Below, piece by piece: positions 34,577-43,523 of a DNA stretch of 64,000 nucleotides; the first letter of the stretch is position 1, and the number at the start of each line of letters is the position of its first letter. This DNA is from Acinetobacter lwoffii (lineage in GTDB: Bacteria > Pseudomonadota > Gammaproteobacteria > Pseudomonadales > Moraxellaceae). A program made the position numbers and the translations under genes. Under the pieces are notes generated by a model. The model saw nothing but the letters and a program-made list of their open reading frames with translations. It made no database searches and had not been told where the DNA came from. The stretch is from positions 1 through 64,000 of the forward strand of contig NZ_DCLL01000027.1 of NCBI RefSeq assembly GCF_002321025.1. Reading direction: 5' to 3'.

Positions 34577-35703
34577 GGTGTTGCTCCTTTGGCGATTTTT
34601 TTAAGAAACAGATAAGCCAGCAGAGCGTAGACTAGGGCATAGATCAGCAGCATTAATCCAGCTGGCAGTGAAATATGCAATGGACTACCAATCACCCATT
34701 GTTCAGTTTGTAATTTGGCATAGGGCGTGAACGGAATAATATTGGACCAAAACTGGGTGAATAGGGGCGCATTATTTAAAGGTAAAGTCACACCGGCAAA
34801 ACTTAAAGATGAACCACCATAGACCGCAATGATGCCAAAAGATTTACTTAAATCTTTGGTTGCCAGAACCACTGCACTGCTTAAAAATGCATAGGCGCTA
34901 TATAGCAGAAATTGTGCCAATAGAATCAGGCTGAGTGAGCCGGCAACAAACCAGCCGCGAATTTCAATCAGCCAGAACATCCAGATCCAGGTCCATAGAC
35001 TAAAAATAGCCACATAGACCAGGTTCTTAGACAGTAATGCCATCCAGATGGATGAGTTGCTAATCCAGCTTGTTAAGGTCTGCCGCTTCAGTTCCTGACC
35101 GACGGAAAATGCCACACAACAACACAGTAGTAAATGCAGAATTGCCGGAATGACATAGGGTTCCAGATAGAATTCATAATTCAGCTGCGGATTATACAGT
35201 GGCGATATTTTGATATGCGGTGACGGTGCTTCGAGAGAGGGCAGCCGGTTGCCCAGATATTGCTGTCCGCTAAATTCAGCCAGTGCTTGTAGGGTACTGA
35301 CCAGCATGGCAGACGAAATGGTATTTCCGATACTGAAATAACTCTGGTTAAAGGCAATACTGATGTCAGCATCCTGAGCACGAACCAGACGTTGCTCGGC
35401 GCCGCTTGGAATATGGATATAACCCCAAATTTTATTTTGATTTAACAGGCGCTCAATTTCAGCTGTTTGTTCCGACACCGTAGCAATTTTAAGAGTATGA
35501 TTCAGCGCCACATGCTGATAAATGCTTTGACTCAGCGCACTCTGGTCTTGATCAATAATCGCAATCGGTAAATGATCCGGTTTCCCTTGAGCAAACATGC
35601 TGCTGAATAAAATAATCACCAGTGCAGGTGCCAGCGTGACCAGACACAGATCCCATTTTTCGCGGAGCAGATAGCGCAGTTCGCGCCATATACCCGTCCA
35701 CAT
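34573..35703 (-). CDS. ABC-2-type transporter permease (first of pair)
   Basis: This 376-residue permease has the same design: helix about 20-40, an extracytoplasmic domain opening with LPIAIIDQDQSALS, and about six C-terminal helices. It resembles its neighbour, so the two probably form a heterodimeric membrane channel. Its start codon overlaps the HlyD stop codon by one base (TAATG). The substrate is unknown; related systems export drugs, dyes or lipids. Confidence 0.88.
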   Translation of the reverse strand: MWTGIWRELRYLLREKWDLCLVTLAPALVIILFSSMFAQGKPDHLPIAIIDQDQSALSQSIYQHVALNHTLKIATVSEQTAEIERLLNQNKIWGYIHIPSGAEQRLVRAQDADISIAFNQSYFSIGNTISSAMLVSTLQALAEFSGQQYLGNRLPSLEAPSPHIKISPLYNPQLNYEFYLEPYVIPAILHLLLCCCVAFSVGQELKRQTLTSWISNSSIWMALLSKNLVYVAIFSLWTWIWMFWLIEIRGWFVAGSLSLILLAQFLLYSAYAFLSSAVVLATKDLSKSFGIIAVYGGSSLSFAGVTLPLNNAPLFTQFWSNIIPFTPYAKLQTEQWVIGSPLHISLPAGLMLLIYALVYALLAYLFLKKIAKGATP

Positions 35704-36845
35704 TATCGGGTCTCTTTCAGTTTAAATAATACGCTCATCCCGACTTTCAGTTCAGGAATCGCTGGTGCGGGCACAAGATGCAGCTTAAAACTGCGCACAT
35801 CATAACCGCCGGTTTGGCGTGTGGTCTTAATGGTGGCAAATTCACCTTCAGCACTGATCTGCTTGATTTTAAAAGTGGCGGTTTTATCTAGGGCGGGAAT
35901 ATAACCTTCAATACTGCTCATTTTCTGAAACGGGGCATATTGGTCTTCACGAATATTCAGGCTCACCCACATTTGATCTTCAATCAGGCTGACCACAGGG
36001 ACTGCGGTGGCTACCAGCTCCGAGACTTTGCCATAGGTTTTAGACACCGTTCCGTTTACAGGTGCTACTAATTGGGTTTCTGCCTCTAATGCATTGGCTT
36101 CATCCAGCGCAGCCTGGGCAATATCTACCTGTGCATCGGCAGAACTCTTTTGCTGCGAGGTGCTGCCACGTTTGGCACGTGCGTATTGCTGATACGCCGC
36201 TTCAGTCATTTGCGCCGCTGATTGACTGGCTGCAAATAATTCATCACGGCGCTGGCGTGAGATCACACCTTCCTTAAATAAATTTGCACCACGCTCATAA
36301 GAAACTTTGGCTAAATTTTGCTGTGCTTTCAGCGATTGCCAGTTGGCATACAGACTGGCGATATTTTCTTCCTGCGAGCCACGTTCAGCAGTCGATTGTA
36401 AGGCTAGCGCAGATTGTAAAGCCGCTACGGCTTGCTGTTTTTTGGCCTGAATTTCCGGGCTGTTTAAGCGCACCAGCACATCGCCTTTTTTGACCCGCTG
36501 ACCTTCTTCTACATAGATTTCTTCAATACGGCTTGGCACTTTGGTCGCCACCTGAACCGTTTCAGCTTCTACACGACCCTGCAATTCCAGCGGAGCAGGT
36601 TGGTAGCTTTTCCATAATCCAAATGCGATGACTGCCAGCAGAACTGGAATTAGGGCGAGCAATAAATATTTTTTCTTTTTAGCGATTTCAGGAGCTTGTT
36701 GTTGCTCGGTCGAAGTCGTCGCGTTGTTTTCTATTTCAGTTTTTGTTTCTACCTGTTGCGCAGGCGATTTTTCTGTATCGCTGGATGAAGCCGCTTCATT
36801 CACAGGATCATTGGGCTTTTGATCTTCGTTCATGTTCGGCTCCAT
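35703..36845 (-). CDS. HlyD-family membrane-fusion protein
   Basis: This 380-residue periplasmic adaptor has a cytoplasmic, acidic N-terminal tail of about 55 residues, one helix (about 59-77) and a biotinyl-lipoyl-like half motif (GRVEAETVQVATKVPSRI). A long alpha-helical hairpin rich in alanine and glutamine follows, then a beta-barrel domain with VSKTYGKVSELV. It should bridge the ABC permeases to the TolC-like protein. Start and stop codons overlap those of its neighbours by one base on each side. Confidence 0.92.
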   Translation of the reverse strand: MEPNMNEDQKPNDPVNEAASSSDTEKSPAQQVETKTEIENNATTSTEQQQAPEIAKKKKYLLLALIPVLLAVIAFGLWKSYQPAPLELQGRVEAETVQVATKVPSRIEEIYVEEGQRVKKGDVLVRLNSPEIQAKKQQAVAALQSALALQSTAERGSQEENIASLYANWQSLKAQQNLAKVSYERGANLFKEGVISRQRRDELFAASQSAAQMTEAAYQQYARAKRGSTSQQKSSADAQVDIAQAALDEANALEAETQLVAPVNGTVSKTYGKVSELVATAVPVVSLIEDQMWVSLNIREDQYAPFQKMSSIEGYIPALDKTATFKIKQISAEGEFATIKTTRQTGGYDVRSFKLHLVPAPAIPELKVGMSVLFKLKETR

Positions 36846-38305
36846 TAGCGAATATAGTGAGTGTTGGTATGTTGGATGTAGTTCGGAAATTCTGCAATCG
36901 AGCCATGGCTTTGTAATAGTGTGGCCAGTGACATCACATATTTGTAAGCATTCAAGGCAGTTTCGGCTCGTAGTCCGCTCAGCATATTTTGTGCATCGAT
37001 GACCTGTGTGGCGGTGCCCATATCTTCTTTAAAGGACAATTCTTGGATGCGTAAATTTTCCTGTGCGGCTTTCAAGTTTTGTGCCAGAAGCGCATCACTT
37101 TGCTGTGCACTGAGTGCTTCGCTATAAGATTTATAAATCAGATTTTCAATTTCCTGCTGGGTGCGTGCAGTGAGCAATTCTGTGGCAGAGCGTTTGAGTT
37201 CGGCAGCCTGAATATTTTTGTTTTTATCGATCCCGGAAAACAGGTTATAGCGTGCGGCAATCCCGACAATCCAGTTTTCATTTTGATCCAGACTATATTC
37301 GCCAAAAGCAAAAACATTCGGTTTTTTCGCTGCTTGCTGGGCTTTGACATTGGCTTGAGCTAATTGAGTATCCAGCTGCATTTTTTGAATCAGCGCAGAG
37401 TTCTGACTAAAGGTTTTCAGCAGATGATTTAAGGCCTGTGGCTCGGTTTTATTGACAAATAAAGGCGTCGAAAGTTCGGTGATGCTACTTTCCTGAAGCA
37501 GATTATTCAGCTGGAACAGGGCAGCATTCAAATTGGCCTGCGTATTTTGCTGACTGCGCTCGGCATTATTACGTGCCACTTCAAATTGCATGCGGTGGCC
37601 TTTACTGATAAAACCTTGCTGTTCCATCTTTAAGGCATTGCGATAATGCTGCTGCATGGCATTCAGATTAAACAGCGCTGCTGCATGCAGTTGCTTTTGG
37701 AGCTGCACATTGAAATAACTTTGAATCAGTTCAAAACGCTGCGTATCTTGCTGCTGTTTGTTGCTGAGCTGACTACGACCGACCTGAATATTGGCGATTT
37801 CTTTGGCGCTGCTTGTCAGTCCACCGGTATAAAGCGGCATCATGACTGAAATCGTCGGACGAATCACCTGATCATCCAGCACGACATTCGAACTATCAGG
37901 AATTAAGCCCACCCCATTTTGAATAGGTTGTCTTAAACTATTTTTTAGTGGGTCAGCGAGATCACCTAAGTTCAGTTCATCAATTCTATTATTGACACCA
38001 TCCGTTAAGGATTGCTCTAAATTATTTTTTAATGCACCTAAAGGCAGATCGAGTTCATTATGAAAGGCATAAGCACGAACATTCAGATCGACTCTCGGCA
38101 GACCTATACCTTTCACTGCTTCAGCTTCAAGTTTTGAGGCCTGTTCCAGACTTTGATAGGCTTGGCTGCTATAAGAATTTTGCAACAACTGACGTTCAGC
38201 GTCCTGAAAGCTGATGCTCTGCGCATGAGCAAAGCTGCCATACATCATAGATGCAAGCAGATTTAAACCCCAGACAAGCTGTCTTTTATTTTTCTTTAAT
38301 TTCAT
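36845..38305 (-). CDS. TolC-family outer-membrane efflux protein
   Basis: This protein of about 486 residues has a signal peptide (basic KLKKNKR, hydrophobic core, cleavage after AHA). Two outer-membrane efflux domains rich in glutamine, asparagine and alanine follow, forming the helical periplasmic tunnel. I place the start at the ATG at 38305, which gives a proper signal peptide; a TTG at 38359 would add 18 residues. It is the first gene of the four-gene exporter operon, divergent from serC across about 360 bases. Confidence 0.9.
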   Translation of the reverse strand: MKLKKNKRQLVWGLNLLASMMYGSFAHAQSISFQDAERQLLQNSYSSQAYQSLEQASKLEAEAVKGIGLPRVDLNVRAYAFHNELDLPLGALKNNLEQSLTDGVNNRIDELNLGDLADPLKNSLRQPIQNGVGLIPDSSNVVLDDQVIRPTISVMMPLYTGGLTSSAKEIANIQVGRSQLSNKQQQDTQRFELIQSYFNVQLQKQLHAAALFNLNAMQQHYRNALKMEQQGFISKGHRMQFEVARNNAERSQQNTQANLNAALFQLNNLLQESSITELSTPLFVNKTEPQALNHLLKTFSQNSALIQKMQLDTQLAQANVKAQQAAKKPNVFAFGEYSLDQNENWIVGIAARYNLFSGIDKNKNIQAAELKRSATELLTARTQQEIENLIYKSYSEALSAQQSDALLAQNLKAAQENLRIQELSFKEDMGTATQVIDAQNMLSGLRAETALNAYKYVMSLATLLQSHGSIAEFPNYIQHTNTHYIR

Positions 38306-38665
38306 AAAGTCGCTAAACTGATTTAAAGCCGGTAATGTTATCCGGCTAGTATAAATCAAAGGTTCGCAGATAGAAGTAGTGTAAAGTTATAGTATTGTTT
38401 CTTTTGCATCTGTATTTCAAATACTTATCGGCTATTTTTGATGGAATATCTAAAATTAAAAAATAGCTTAATTTTGAATATTTTCAATTGTTAGTGCAAA
38501 GATGATAAAAACAGCAGGCTAAAATACTGGTCAATTTATCTTGTGAATCTACATTGATTTTTTGACTCTATCTTGACTCATAGATTGAAATAATTTTGTG
38601 CAAGACCCTGCCAGATATGGTTAAATGCCATCATTTGATTGTGTTTCACTCTGAAAGGAAAAATC

Positions 38666-39745
38666 ATGCGCGCGTACAACTTCTGTGCTGGTCCTGCTGC
38701 ATTACCGACTGCCGTACTTGAAAAAGCTCAAGCTGAAATGCTCGACTGGCATGGCAAAGGTCTTTCGATCATGGAAATGAGCCACCGTAGTGCCGACTAT
38801 GTTGCCATGGCTGAAAAAGCGGAAGCAGACTTGCGCAAACTCATGAATATTCCTGAGAACTACAAAGTATTGTTCTTGCAGGGTGGGGCATCACTACAGT
38901 TCTCGGCAATTCCATTGAACCTGCTTGGCAAAAACAACAAAGCAGACTATATCGATACCGGTATCTGGTCTGAAAAAGCCTTGAAAGAAGCGCAACGTTA
39001 TGGCGATATCAACGTTGTAAAAGCGGGTATCCAAATTGATGGCAAATATGCGATCAGTGCACAAAGCGAATGGAACCTGTCTGCGGATGCAGCTTATGTA
39101 CATTATGCGGATAATGAAACCATTGGCGGTCTGCAATTTGCTTCAATTCCTGAAACAGACAAGCCATTAGTTTGCGATTATTCATCTAGTATTTTATCTG
39201 CGCCAGTAGATGTCTCTAAATTTGGTTTGATCTATGCGGGTGCGCAAAAGAATATCGGGCCTGCAGGTTTAACGCTGGTGATCATTCGTGAAGATTTACT
39301 CGATCAAGCTAAACCTGAAATTCCAAGCATCTTGAAATATTCAGATCAAGCGAAAAATGGCTCAATGGTCAACACACCATCAACCTATGCATGGTATTTA
39401 TCTGGTCTGGTATTCGAGTGGTTGCTGGAAAATGGCGGTGTAGATGCCATGCACAAAGTGAACCTTGAGAAAGCCAACCTGCTTTATGGTTATATCGATC
39501 AAAGCGATTTTTATGCGAATCCAATCGCAAAAGCAAACCGTTCGATCATGAACGTACCATTTACCTTGGCCAATGCAGATCTTGAGAAACAGTTCCTGAA
39601 AGAAGCCGAAGCGCAGCATTTATTGAATCTTGCTGGTCACCGTTCGGTTGGCGGTATGCGCGCAAGTATTTATAATGCCGTGCCTTTAGAGGGTGTGCAG
39701 GCATTGGTGAACTTTATGGATGACTTTGCCAAACGCAATGGTTAA
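38666..39745 (+). CDS. serC: Phosphoserine aminotransferase
   Basis: This 359-residue PLP enzyme makes phosphoserine from 3-phosphohydroxypyruvate and also serves pyridoxine synthesis. It begins with AYNFCAGPAALP, has the PLP lysine in YAGAQKNIGPAGL, and ends with GHRSVGGMRASIYNA, all hallmarks of SerC. The ATG at 38666 has AAAGGAAAAA upstream. The 306-base region before it shows no gene; I see only AT-rich DNA with no clear promoter consensus. Confidence 0.98.
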   Translation: MRAYNFCAGPAALPTAVLEKAQAEMLDWHGKGLSIMEMSHRSADYVAMAEKAEADLRKLMNIPENYKVLFLQGGASLQFSAIPLNLLGKNNKADYIDTGIWSEKALKEAQRYGDINVVKAGIQIDGKYAISAQSEWNLSADAAYVHYADNETIGGLQFASIPETDKPLVCDYSSSILSAPVDVSKFGLIYAGAQKNIGPAGLTLVIIREDLLDQAKPEIPSILKYSDQAKNGSMVNTPSTYAWYLSGLVFEWLLENGGVDAMHKVNLEKANLLYGYIDQSDFYANPIAKANRSIMNVPFTLANADLEKQFLKEAEAQHLLNLAGHRSVGGMRASIYNAVPLEGVQALVNFMDDFAKRNG

Positions 39746-39756
39746 TTCCTGAAACG

Positions 39757-39784
39757 AAAAAACCCAGCACAGGCTGGGTTTTTT
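39757..39784. terminator. Bidirectional terminator after serC
   Basis: AAAAAACCCAGC and GCTGGGTTTTTT pair over a short loop. T tracts on both strands let it end both serC and the small minus-strand gene that converges on it. Confidence 0.92.
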
Positions 39785-39799
39785 ATGCATTCAATAATT

Positions 39800-39940
39800 T
39801 TAGAAAATAAAAGTATGCAGGATGAATCCGCAGATCAGCATCCCCAACATGAAAAAAAGGCATGACATCATATCAATATTATAGCGGGAGCTAAGATGAT
39901 GCTCGACCTGTTGTAATGTTTCTTCTTGCACGATTTTCAT
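39800..39940 (-). CDS. Small single-helix membrane protein (46 residues)
   Basis: An ATG-to-TAA reading frame of 46 codons lies on the minus strand just behind a bidirectional terminator. The N-terminal half is polar and probably amphipathic (QEETLQQVEHHL). The second half is one hydrophobic helix with two cysteines (CLFFMLGMLICGFILHTF). That shape is typical of small bacterial membrane proteins. The ribosome site is weak. No family is recognised. Conservation of the frame in relatives would decide the matter. Confidence 0.5.
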   Translation of the reverse strand: MKIVQEETLQQVEHHLSSRYNIDMMSCLFFMLGMLICGFILHTFIF

Positions 39941-40279
39941 AGATATTTATTGTCCGATCTATTTATCGTTAATACTAATTTGTTGTGAGTATTTTTATCA
40001 TAAAAAATTGATTAAATAAAGTACATTTTTGATTAAAGAGCATAAATTTTTATTTTATTTAAATATCAGATTTGCACGACAACAGGTTATTTATATGAGA
40101 AATCAAACGCTTATTTTTACAAGATTTTTAAGGTTATTTCAAATATTTAAAATGAATTCATTTGAATTTAAAAATGTGGATAACTCGATTTTTAATGAAT
40201 TTAAATAGATTATTAAGCCAGAAAATATGTATAAAAAATAATCAAAAATTAAAATGACAAATAAGGATATAGATGGATT
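39941..40279. other. Very AT-rich gap without a visible gene
   Basis: About 340 bases of markedly AT-rich DNA with many short A and T runs. A short plus-strand frame from 40254 runs through the terminator hairpin and antisense to the next gene, so I do not call it. The region may hold the promoter of the 46-residue gene, but no clear consensus is visible. Confidence 0.4.
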
Positions 40280-40315
40280 AAAAGAAGATACCCATCAAAA
40301 TGAATATCTTCTTTT
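40280..40315 (-). terminator. Terminator-like hairpin after the 310-residue hypothetical gene
   Basis: AAAAGAAGATA and TATCTTCTTTT are perfect 11-base arms over a 14-base loop, located 11 bases past the stop codon of the minus-strand gene. Confidence 0.7.
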
Positions 40316-40326
40316 TCTGTTTGAAC

Positions 40327-41259
40327 TTAGGCCGCTTTTCTATAAATATTGGCCTGAATCCACAAGTTGCCACGAATATACTGGCCAATCTGGAAGTCTC
40401 TGTACTGGTCATTCCGCGTTGCAATCCGGATCAAGGTCGCAGGCTGGCCTTCATCATGAATGAGGGTGACATCATAAAGGGTATAGTCCTGACCCATAAA
40501 CTGCATAGTCGTTTTACCGACAATATTGCCCTGGAACCAGGCTTCATCTTCCTGACCCATGGTTTCGCCGTATAGATAAGCCACCATTTTAGAAAAATCT
40601 ACGGTTACAGGTTCTTTATCTTCTTCGCACTGCGGCTGCCAGGCATCAATCTGTTCCTGCAAATTATCCGGTGCTACACCATTATTGGCAGCCAGAATAT
40701 CATTCAAGGCACGGTGGTGCTTGATCGAAGCCGGATCATCAACCACCAGATGTTCATGCTCGGCAACAGCTTCAAGCTCATAGGCCCAGGCATTCAGGTT
40801 CACCACATAAGGCTGGTCTTTTTCATAATGCGCATGATTGACGCTATACAGGCTGTCAAAAGCATAAATGATATTATTGGCACCCAAATTCAAACGTAAT
40901 ACCGCCTGAGTATTGGATTTACAGGAAATGATCCGGTCAATCGTGGCTTTTACCTGATACGGACTTTCAAAGCAGGGGAAGGCAGTTTTTACTGCTTGAG
41001 GTTTGTTGTTTTCGACGGCAATCACCTGACTCAACTGCACTGCAGCTTTGTTCGGCCCCTGAATCAGCCAGGTATCTCCATCCATATCACATTCTTGTGT
41101 ACAAAGACCCATCGGCATCACAGGTGCATCGAGTGCTTTACCTAACCACTGTGGAACGTCGCTACCGGGGTTTTCCGTGAGCAGGGTCCAGTGTTCGACA
41201 TGACTACCGAAATTCTGATCATCAATGGTGATGATCTCTGGGCTATTCTGATTTTTCAT
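40327..41259 (-). CDS. Conserved hypothetical protein, 310 residues
   Basis: I do not recognise this soluble, acidic protein. There is no signal peptide or membrane helix. Two cysteines lie in GLCTQECDMDGDTW near residue 55, and others in FPCFESP and SCKS. The C-terminal part (about 215-305) is beta-rich, with MGQDYTLYDVTLIHDEG and RIATRNDQYRDFQIGQYIRGNLW, and might be a small barrel. The ATG at 41259 is used; a GTG two codons upstream is possible. It stands alone between a terminator and a divergent yaiI-like gene. Confidence 0.75.
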   Translation of the reverse strand: MKNQNSPEIITIDDQNFGSHVEHWTLLTENPGSDVPQWLGKALDAPVMPMGLCTQECDMDGDTWLIQGPNKAAVQLSQVIAVENNKPQAVKTAFPCFESPYQVKATIDRIISCKSNTQAVLRLNLGANNIIYAFDSLYSVNHAHYEKDQPYVVNLNAWAYELEAVAEHEHLVVDDPASIKHHRALNDILAANNGVAPDNLQEQIDAWQPQCEEDKEPVTVDFSKMVAYLYGETMGQEDEAWFQGNIVGKTTMQFMGQDYTLYDVTLIHDEGQPATLIRIATRNDQYRDFQIGQYIRGNLWIQANIYRKAA

Positions 41260-41468
41260 ATGCACAATTGATCTTGGATGACTTATTTATAGTTAATCGA
41301 GGGTCATTGCGATTTTTCAAGTCAATCGAATGAATTTAAAAATTAAAATGCAAATCATGTGAAGTCCATTTTATTCTGGATCGAGTTATTTTTGCCAGGC
41401 AGAGCATGTATATTTTGAAGTACACAGGGCAGATCTGCTACAAATGAAGTGATTTAACCATCAACCTG

Positions 41469-41498
41469 ATCCTGCCAATTTGCTAGAATAAGCAGGAT
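41469..41498 (+). promoter_or_regulatory. Promoter element and dyad upstream of the yaiI-like gene
   Basis: ATCCTGC (41469-41475) and GCAGGAT (41492-41498) form an inverted repeat that encloses an extended -10 sequence TGCTAGAAT. The ATG follows 11 bases after the dyad. It may be an operator over the promoter. Confidence 0.35.
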
Positions 41499-41508
41499 TA
41501 ATACCTTA

Positions 41509-41994
41509 ATGGGAAGCCCTGTGTTGCCATTCAAACTTTGGGTCGATGCCGATGCATTACCCCGTATTCTGAGAGATGTGATTATCCGTGCCTCGGATCG
41601 CTATCAGCTGGAAGTGACTTTTGTGGCCAATCAGCCGGTTGGTATCACACCTTCGGTCAGAATTAATTCAATTCAGGTAATGAGTGGGGCGGATGCTGCA
41701 GATAAAGAGATTATTCTGCGCATGAAAGAGCATGATATTGTCATGACCCAAGATATTCCCCTGGCGGCAGAAGTGATTGAAAAGGGCGGGATTGCGATTC
41801 ATCCACGCGGTGAGGTGTATACCACGGCCAATGTCAAAGCGCGTTTGCATCTGCGTGACTTTATGGACAGCTTGCGCGGTGCCGGTGTGCAAACTGGTGG
41901 CCCGCCACCCATTTCAGAGCGGGATAAACGTGAATTCTCTAGCGCACTCGATCAAACCATTCAAAAACAAAAACGCAAGACTTCCGCGCTTTAA
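41509..41994 (+). CDS. YaiI/YqxD family protein (DUF188)
   Basis: This 161-residue protein matches the UPF0178/DUF188 family. Family features are WVDADALPRILRDVIIRAS at the start, DIVMTQDIPLAAEV and GGPPPISERDKREF at the end. The fold is PIN-like, and a nuclease role has been proposed but is unproven. The C-terminus is lysine-rich. It is followed after 21 bases by a DMT-family transporter on the same strand. Confidence 0.92.
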   Translation: MGSPVLPFKLWVDADALPRILRDVIIRASDRYQLEVTFVANQPVGITPSVRINSIQVMSGADAADKEIILRMKEHDIVMTQDIPLAAEVIEKGGIAIHPRGEVYTTANVKARLHLRDFMDSLRGAGVQTGGPPPISERDKREFSSALDQTIQKQKRKTSAL

Positions 41995-42015
41995 GCATTA
42001 TTCAGAGTAATTCGC

Positions 42016-42930
42016 ATGCCCACACAAACCAATATGATCGCCACCTATATTTTATTGGTGTTTATCTGGGCGACGACACCGCTTGCCATTGTCTGGAGCG
42101 TGACCGATCTGCATCCGCTCTGGGCACTGGCACTACGCTTCTTTCTGGCCTTGCCTTTTGCATTTGCCTTATTGTGGCTGTTTAAAACCCGATTTCCTGT
42201 TGATTCACTCTCAATGCACAGCTATCTGGCTGGTGCTTGCAGCTTTATTGGCTCGCAGATTTTTACCTATCTGGCCACGGGTTATCTCAGTTCGGGCATT
42301 ATCGCATTGATGTTTGGTCTGGCCCCGATTATTACCGGCCTGATTGGCCGTTTCGTTTTTCAGCTCAAACTCTATCCTTCACAGTGGTGCGGCATGGCAA
42401 TTGCATTGCTGGGGCTGGGGATTATTTGTGTGGGTGGAAAAGACCAGCATATTCAGCCGGTGGGCATCGGCCTGATGTTACTCAGCGTGTTTATTTACTG
42501 TGTTTCGATGTTCTGGGTGAAAAAGGTCAATGCGCCTTTGCAGCCCATGGCACAAGCGGCCGGTTCGATCGCGGTTTCAGCCCTCATGGCCTGTGCCATG
42601 CTGCCTTTTATCTGGCAATTTGCGCCTACCCAGATGCCACAGGCGAAATCACTGATCGGACTGGGATATGCCGTGGTAATGGCTTCACTGATTGCAATGT
42701 TCTGTTATTTTAAACTGGTGCAGAAAATCAAGGCGACGACCTTGTCTTTGACCACAGTGCTGACACCGATGCTGGCCTTATTTGTTGGCGTACTTCTCAA
42801 TGATGAAAAACTATCCGGTGCAGCAGTTGTTGGTGTTGGCATTTTGCTGGCGGGTTTATTGTTATACTTTTCCAGAGAAATTAAAGCCAGCTATGCTGCC
42901 CGCCTGCCATCAACAAACCAACAGCACTAA
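42016..42930 (+). CDS. EamA/DMT-family transporter
   Basis: This 304-residue membrane protein has ten predicted helices in two EamA repeats. The first helix has FIWATTPLAIVW, and the loop ALRFFLALPFA follows. The second repeat ends with LTPMLALFVGVLLNDE, the usual EamA signature. Members export amino acids or metabolites; the substrate here is unknown. It may be co-transcribed with the yaiI-like gene. It converges on the PilZ gene with only 9 bases between stops. Confidence 0.9.
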   Translation: MPTQTNMIATYILLVFIWATTPLAIVWSVTDLHPLWALALRFFLALPFAFALLWLFKTRFPVDSLSMHSYLAGACSFIGSQIFTYLATGYLSSGIIALMFGLAPIITGLIGRFVFQLKLYPSQWCGMAIALLGLGIICVGGKDQHIQPVGIGLMLLSVFIYCVSMFWVKKVNAPLQPMAQAAGSIAVSALMACAMLPFIWQFAPTQMPQAKSLIGLGYAVVMASLIAMFCYFKLVQKIKATTLSLTTVLTPMLALFVGVLLNDEKLSGAAVVGVGILLAGLLLYFSREIKASYAARLPSTNQQH

Positions 42931-42939
42931 GTCAGCGAT

Positions 42940-43503
42940 TTAAGCAAAGTCGGCTTTGACACATTCACCCAGTTTGACTCGGTCCTGTGGATGCATGGTA
43001 ATAAAATAGGCACCGGTCCGGAATTTACCATTTTCTTCTTCACGGCTATAAGCAACCTGAGCGGTTGCGGCAATATGGAAGAAATTTTCCGGGTGGCTTA
43101 AAGTCACGTGCAGATAGGTGCCTTCCGTGATCGGGCGGTCACTAAAGAAGCTAAAACCGGTTTCTGAAAAGTTCACCTGCTCCGGTACAGGTAACATGCT
43201 TTGTACAATTGCGTCATACAAAGATCCGGTAATAAGGTTTAATTTTTGGTTGAATAAGGATAAGATTCGAGCAATTTGTTGATCTTTTTCAGATAATTGT
43301 TCTAATTCGTAGTTAACCGCATGATCAAATTGATCTAGTTCTGCAAGTAGTAGAAAATAGCGGGGCAAGACGAAGTTAGGATCGTAAGGATCATTCAAGG
43401 CAACATCATCGGAAATAATCTGATAATTAATTCGTAAGGCAGCATCGATTCGAGACATGACGCGTCTTTCCGTAAATCCGTTTGGATGCTGTACATTTTC
43501 CAT
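42940..43503 (-). CDS. PilZ-domain protein
   Basis: This 187-residue protein has an N-terminal helical part (about 1-105) and a C-terminal PilZ-like beta barrel (about 108-185, with VNFSETGFSFFSDRPITEG and DRVKLGECV). An arginine-containing stretch, TERRVMSR, near the N-terminus is a possible cyclic-di-GMP contact, though its placement is unusual. A role as a cyclic-di-GMP receptor is plausible but unproven. GAGGTAATAAATT is its ribosome site. It is divergent from lolF with just 20 bases between start codons. Confidence 0.8.
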   Translation of the reverse strand: MENVQHPNGFTERRVMSRIDAALRINYQIISDDVALNDPYDPNFVLPRYFLLLAELDQFDHAVNYELEQLSEKDQQIARILSLFNQKLNLITGSLYDAIVQSMLPVPEQVNFSETGFSFFSDRPITEGTYLHVTLSHPENFFHIAATAQVAYSREEENGKFRTGAYFITMHPQDRVKLGECVKADFA

Positions 43504-43523
43504 AATTTATTACCTCGGACTAG

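Noticed and set aside
40254..40463. Plus-strand frame of 69 codons in the AT-rich gap
   Set aside because: It reads through a terminator hairpin and antisense into the end of the next gene.
42237..42713. 158-codon frame overlapping the EamA transporter gene in another frame
   Set aside because: The EamA frame shows full family signatures over the same DNA; the alternative has none.
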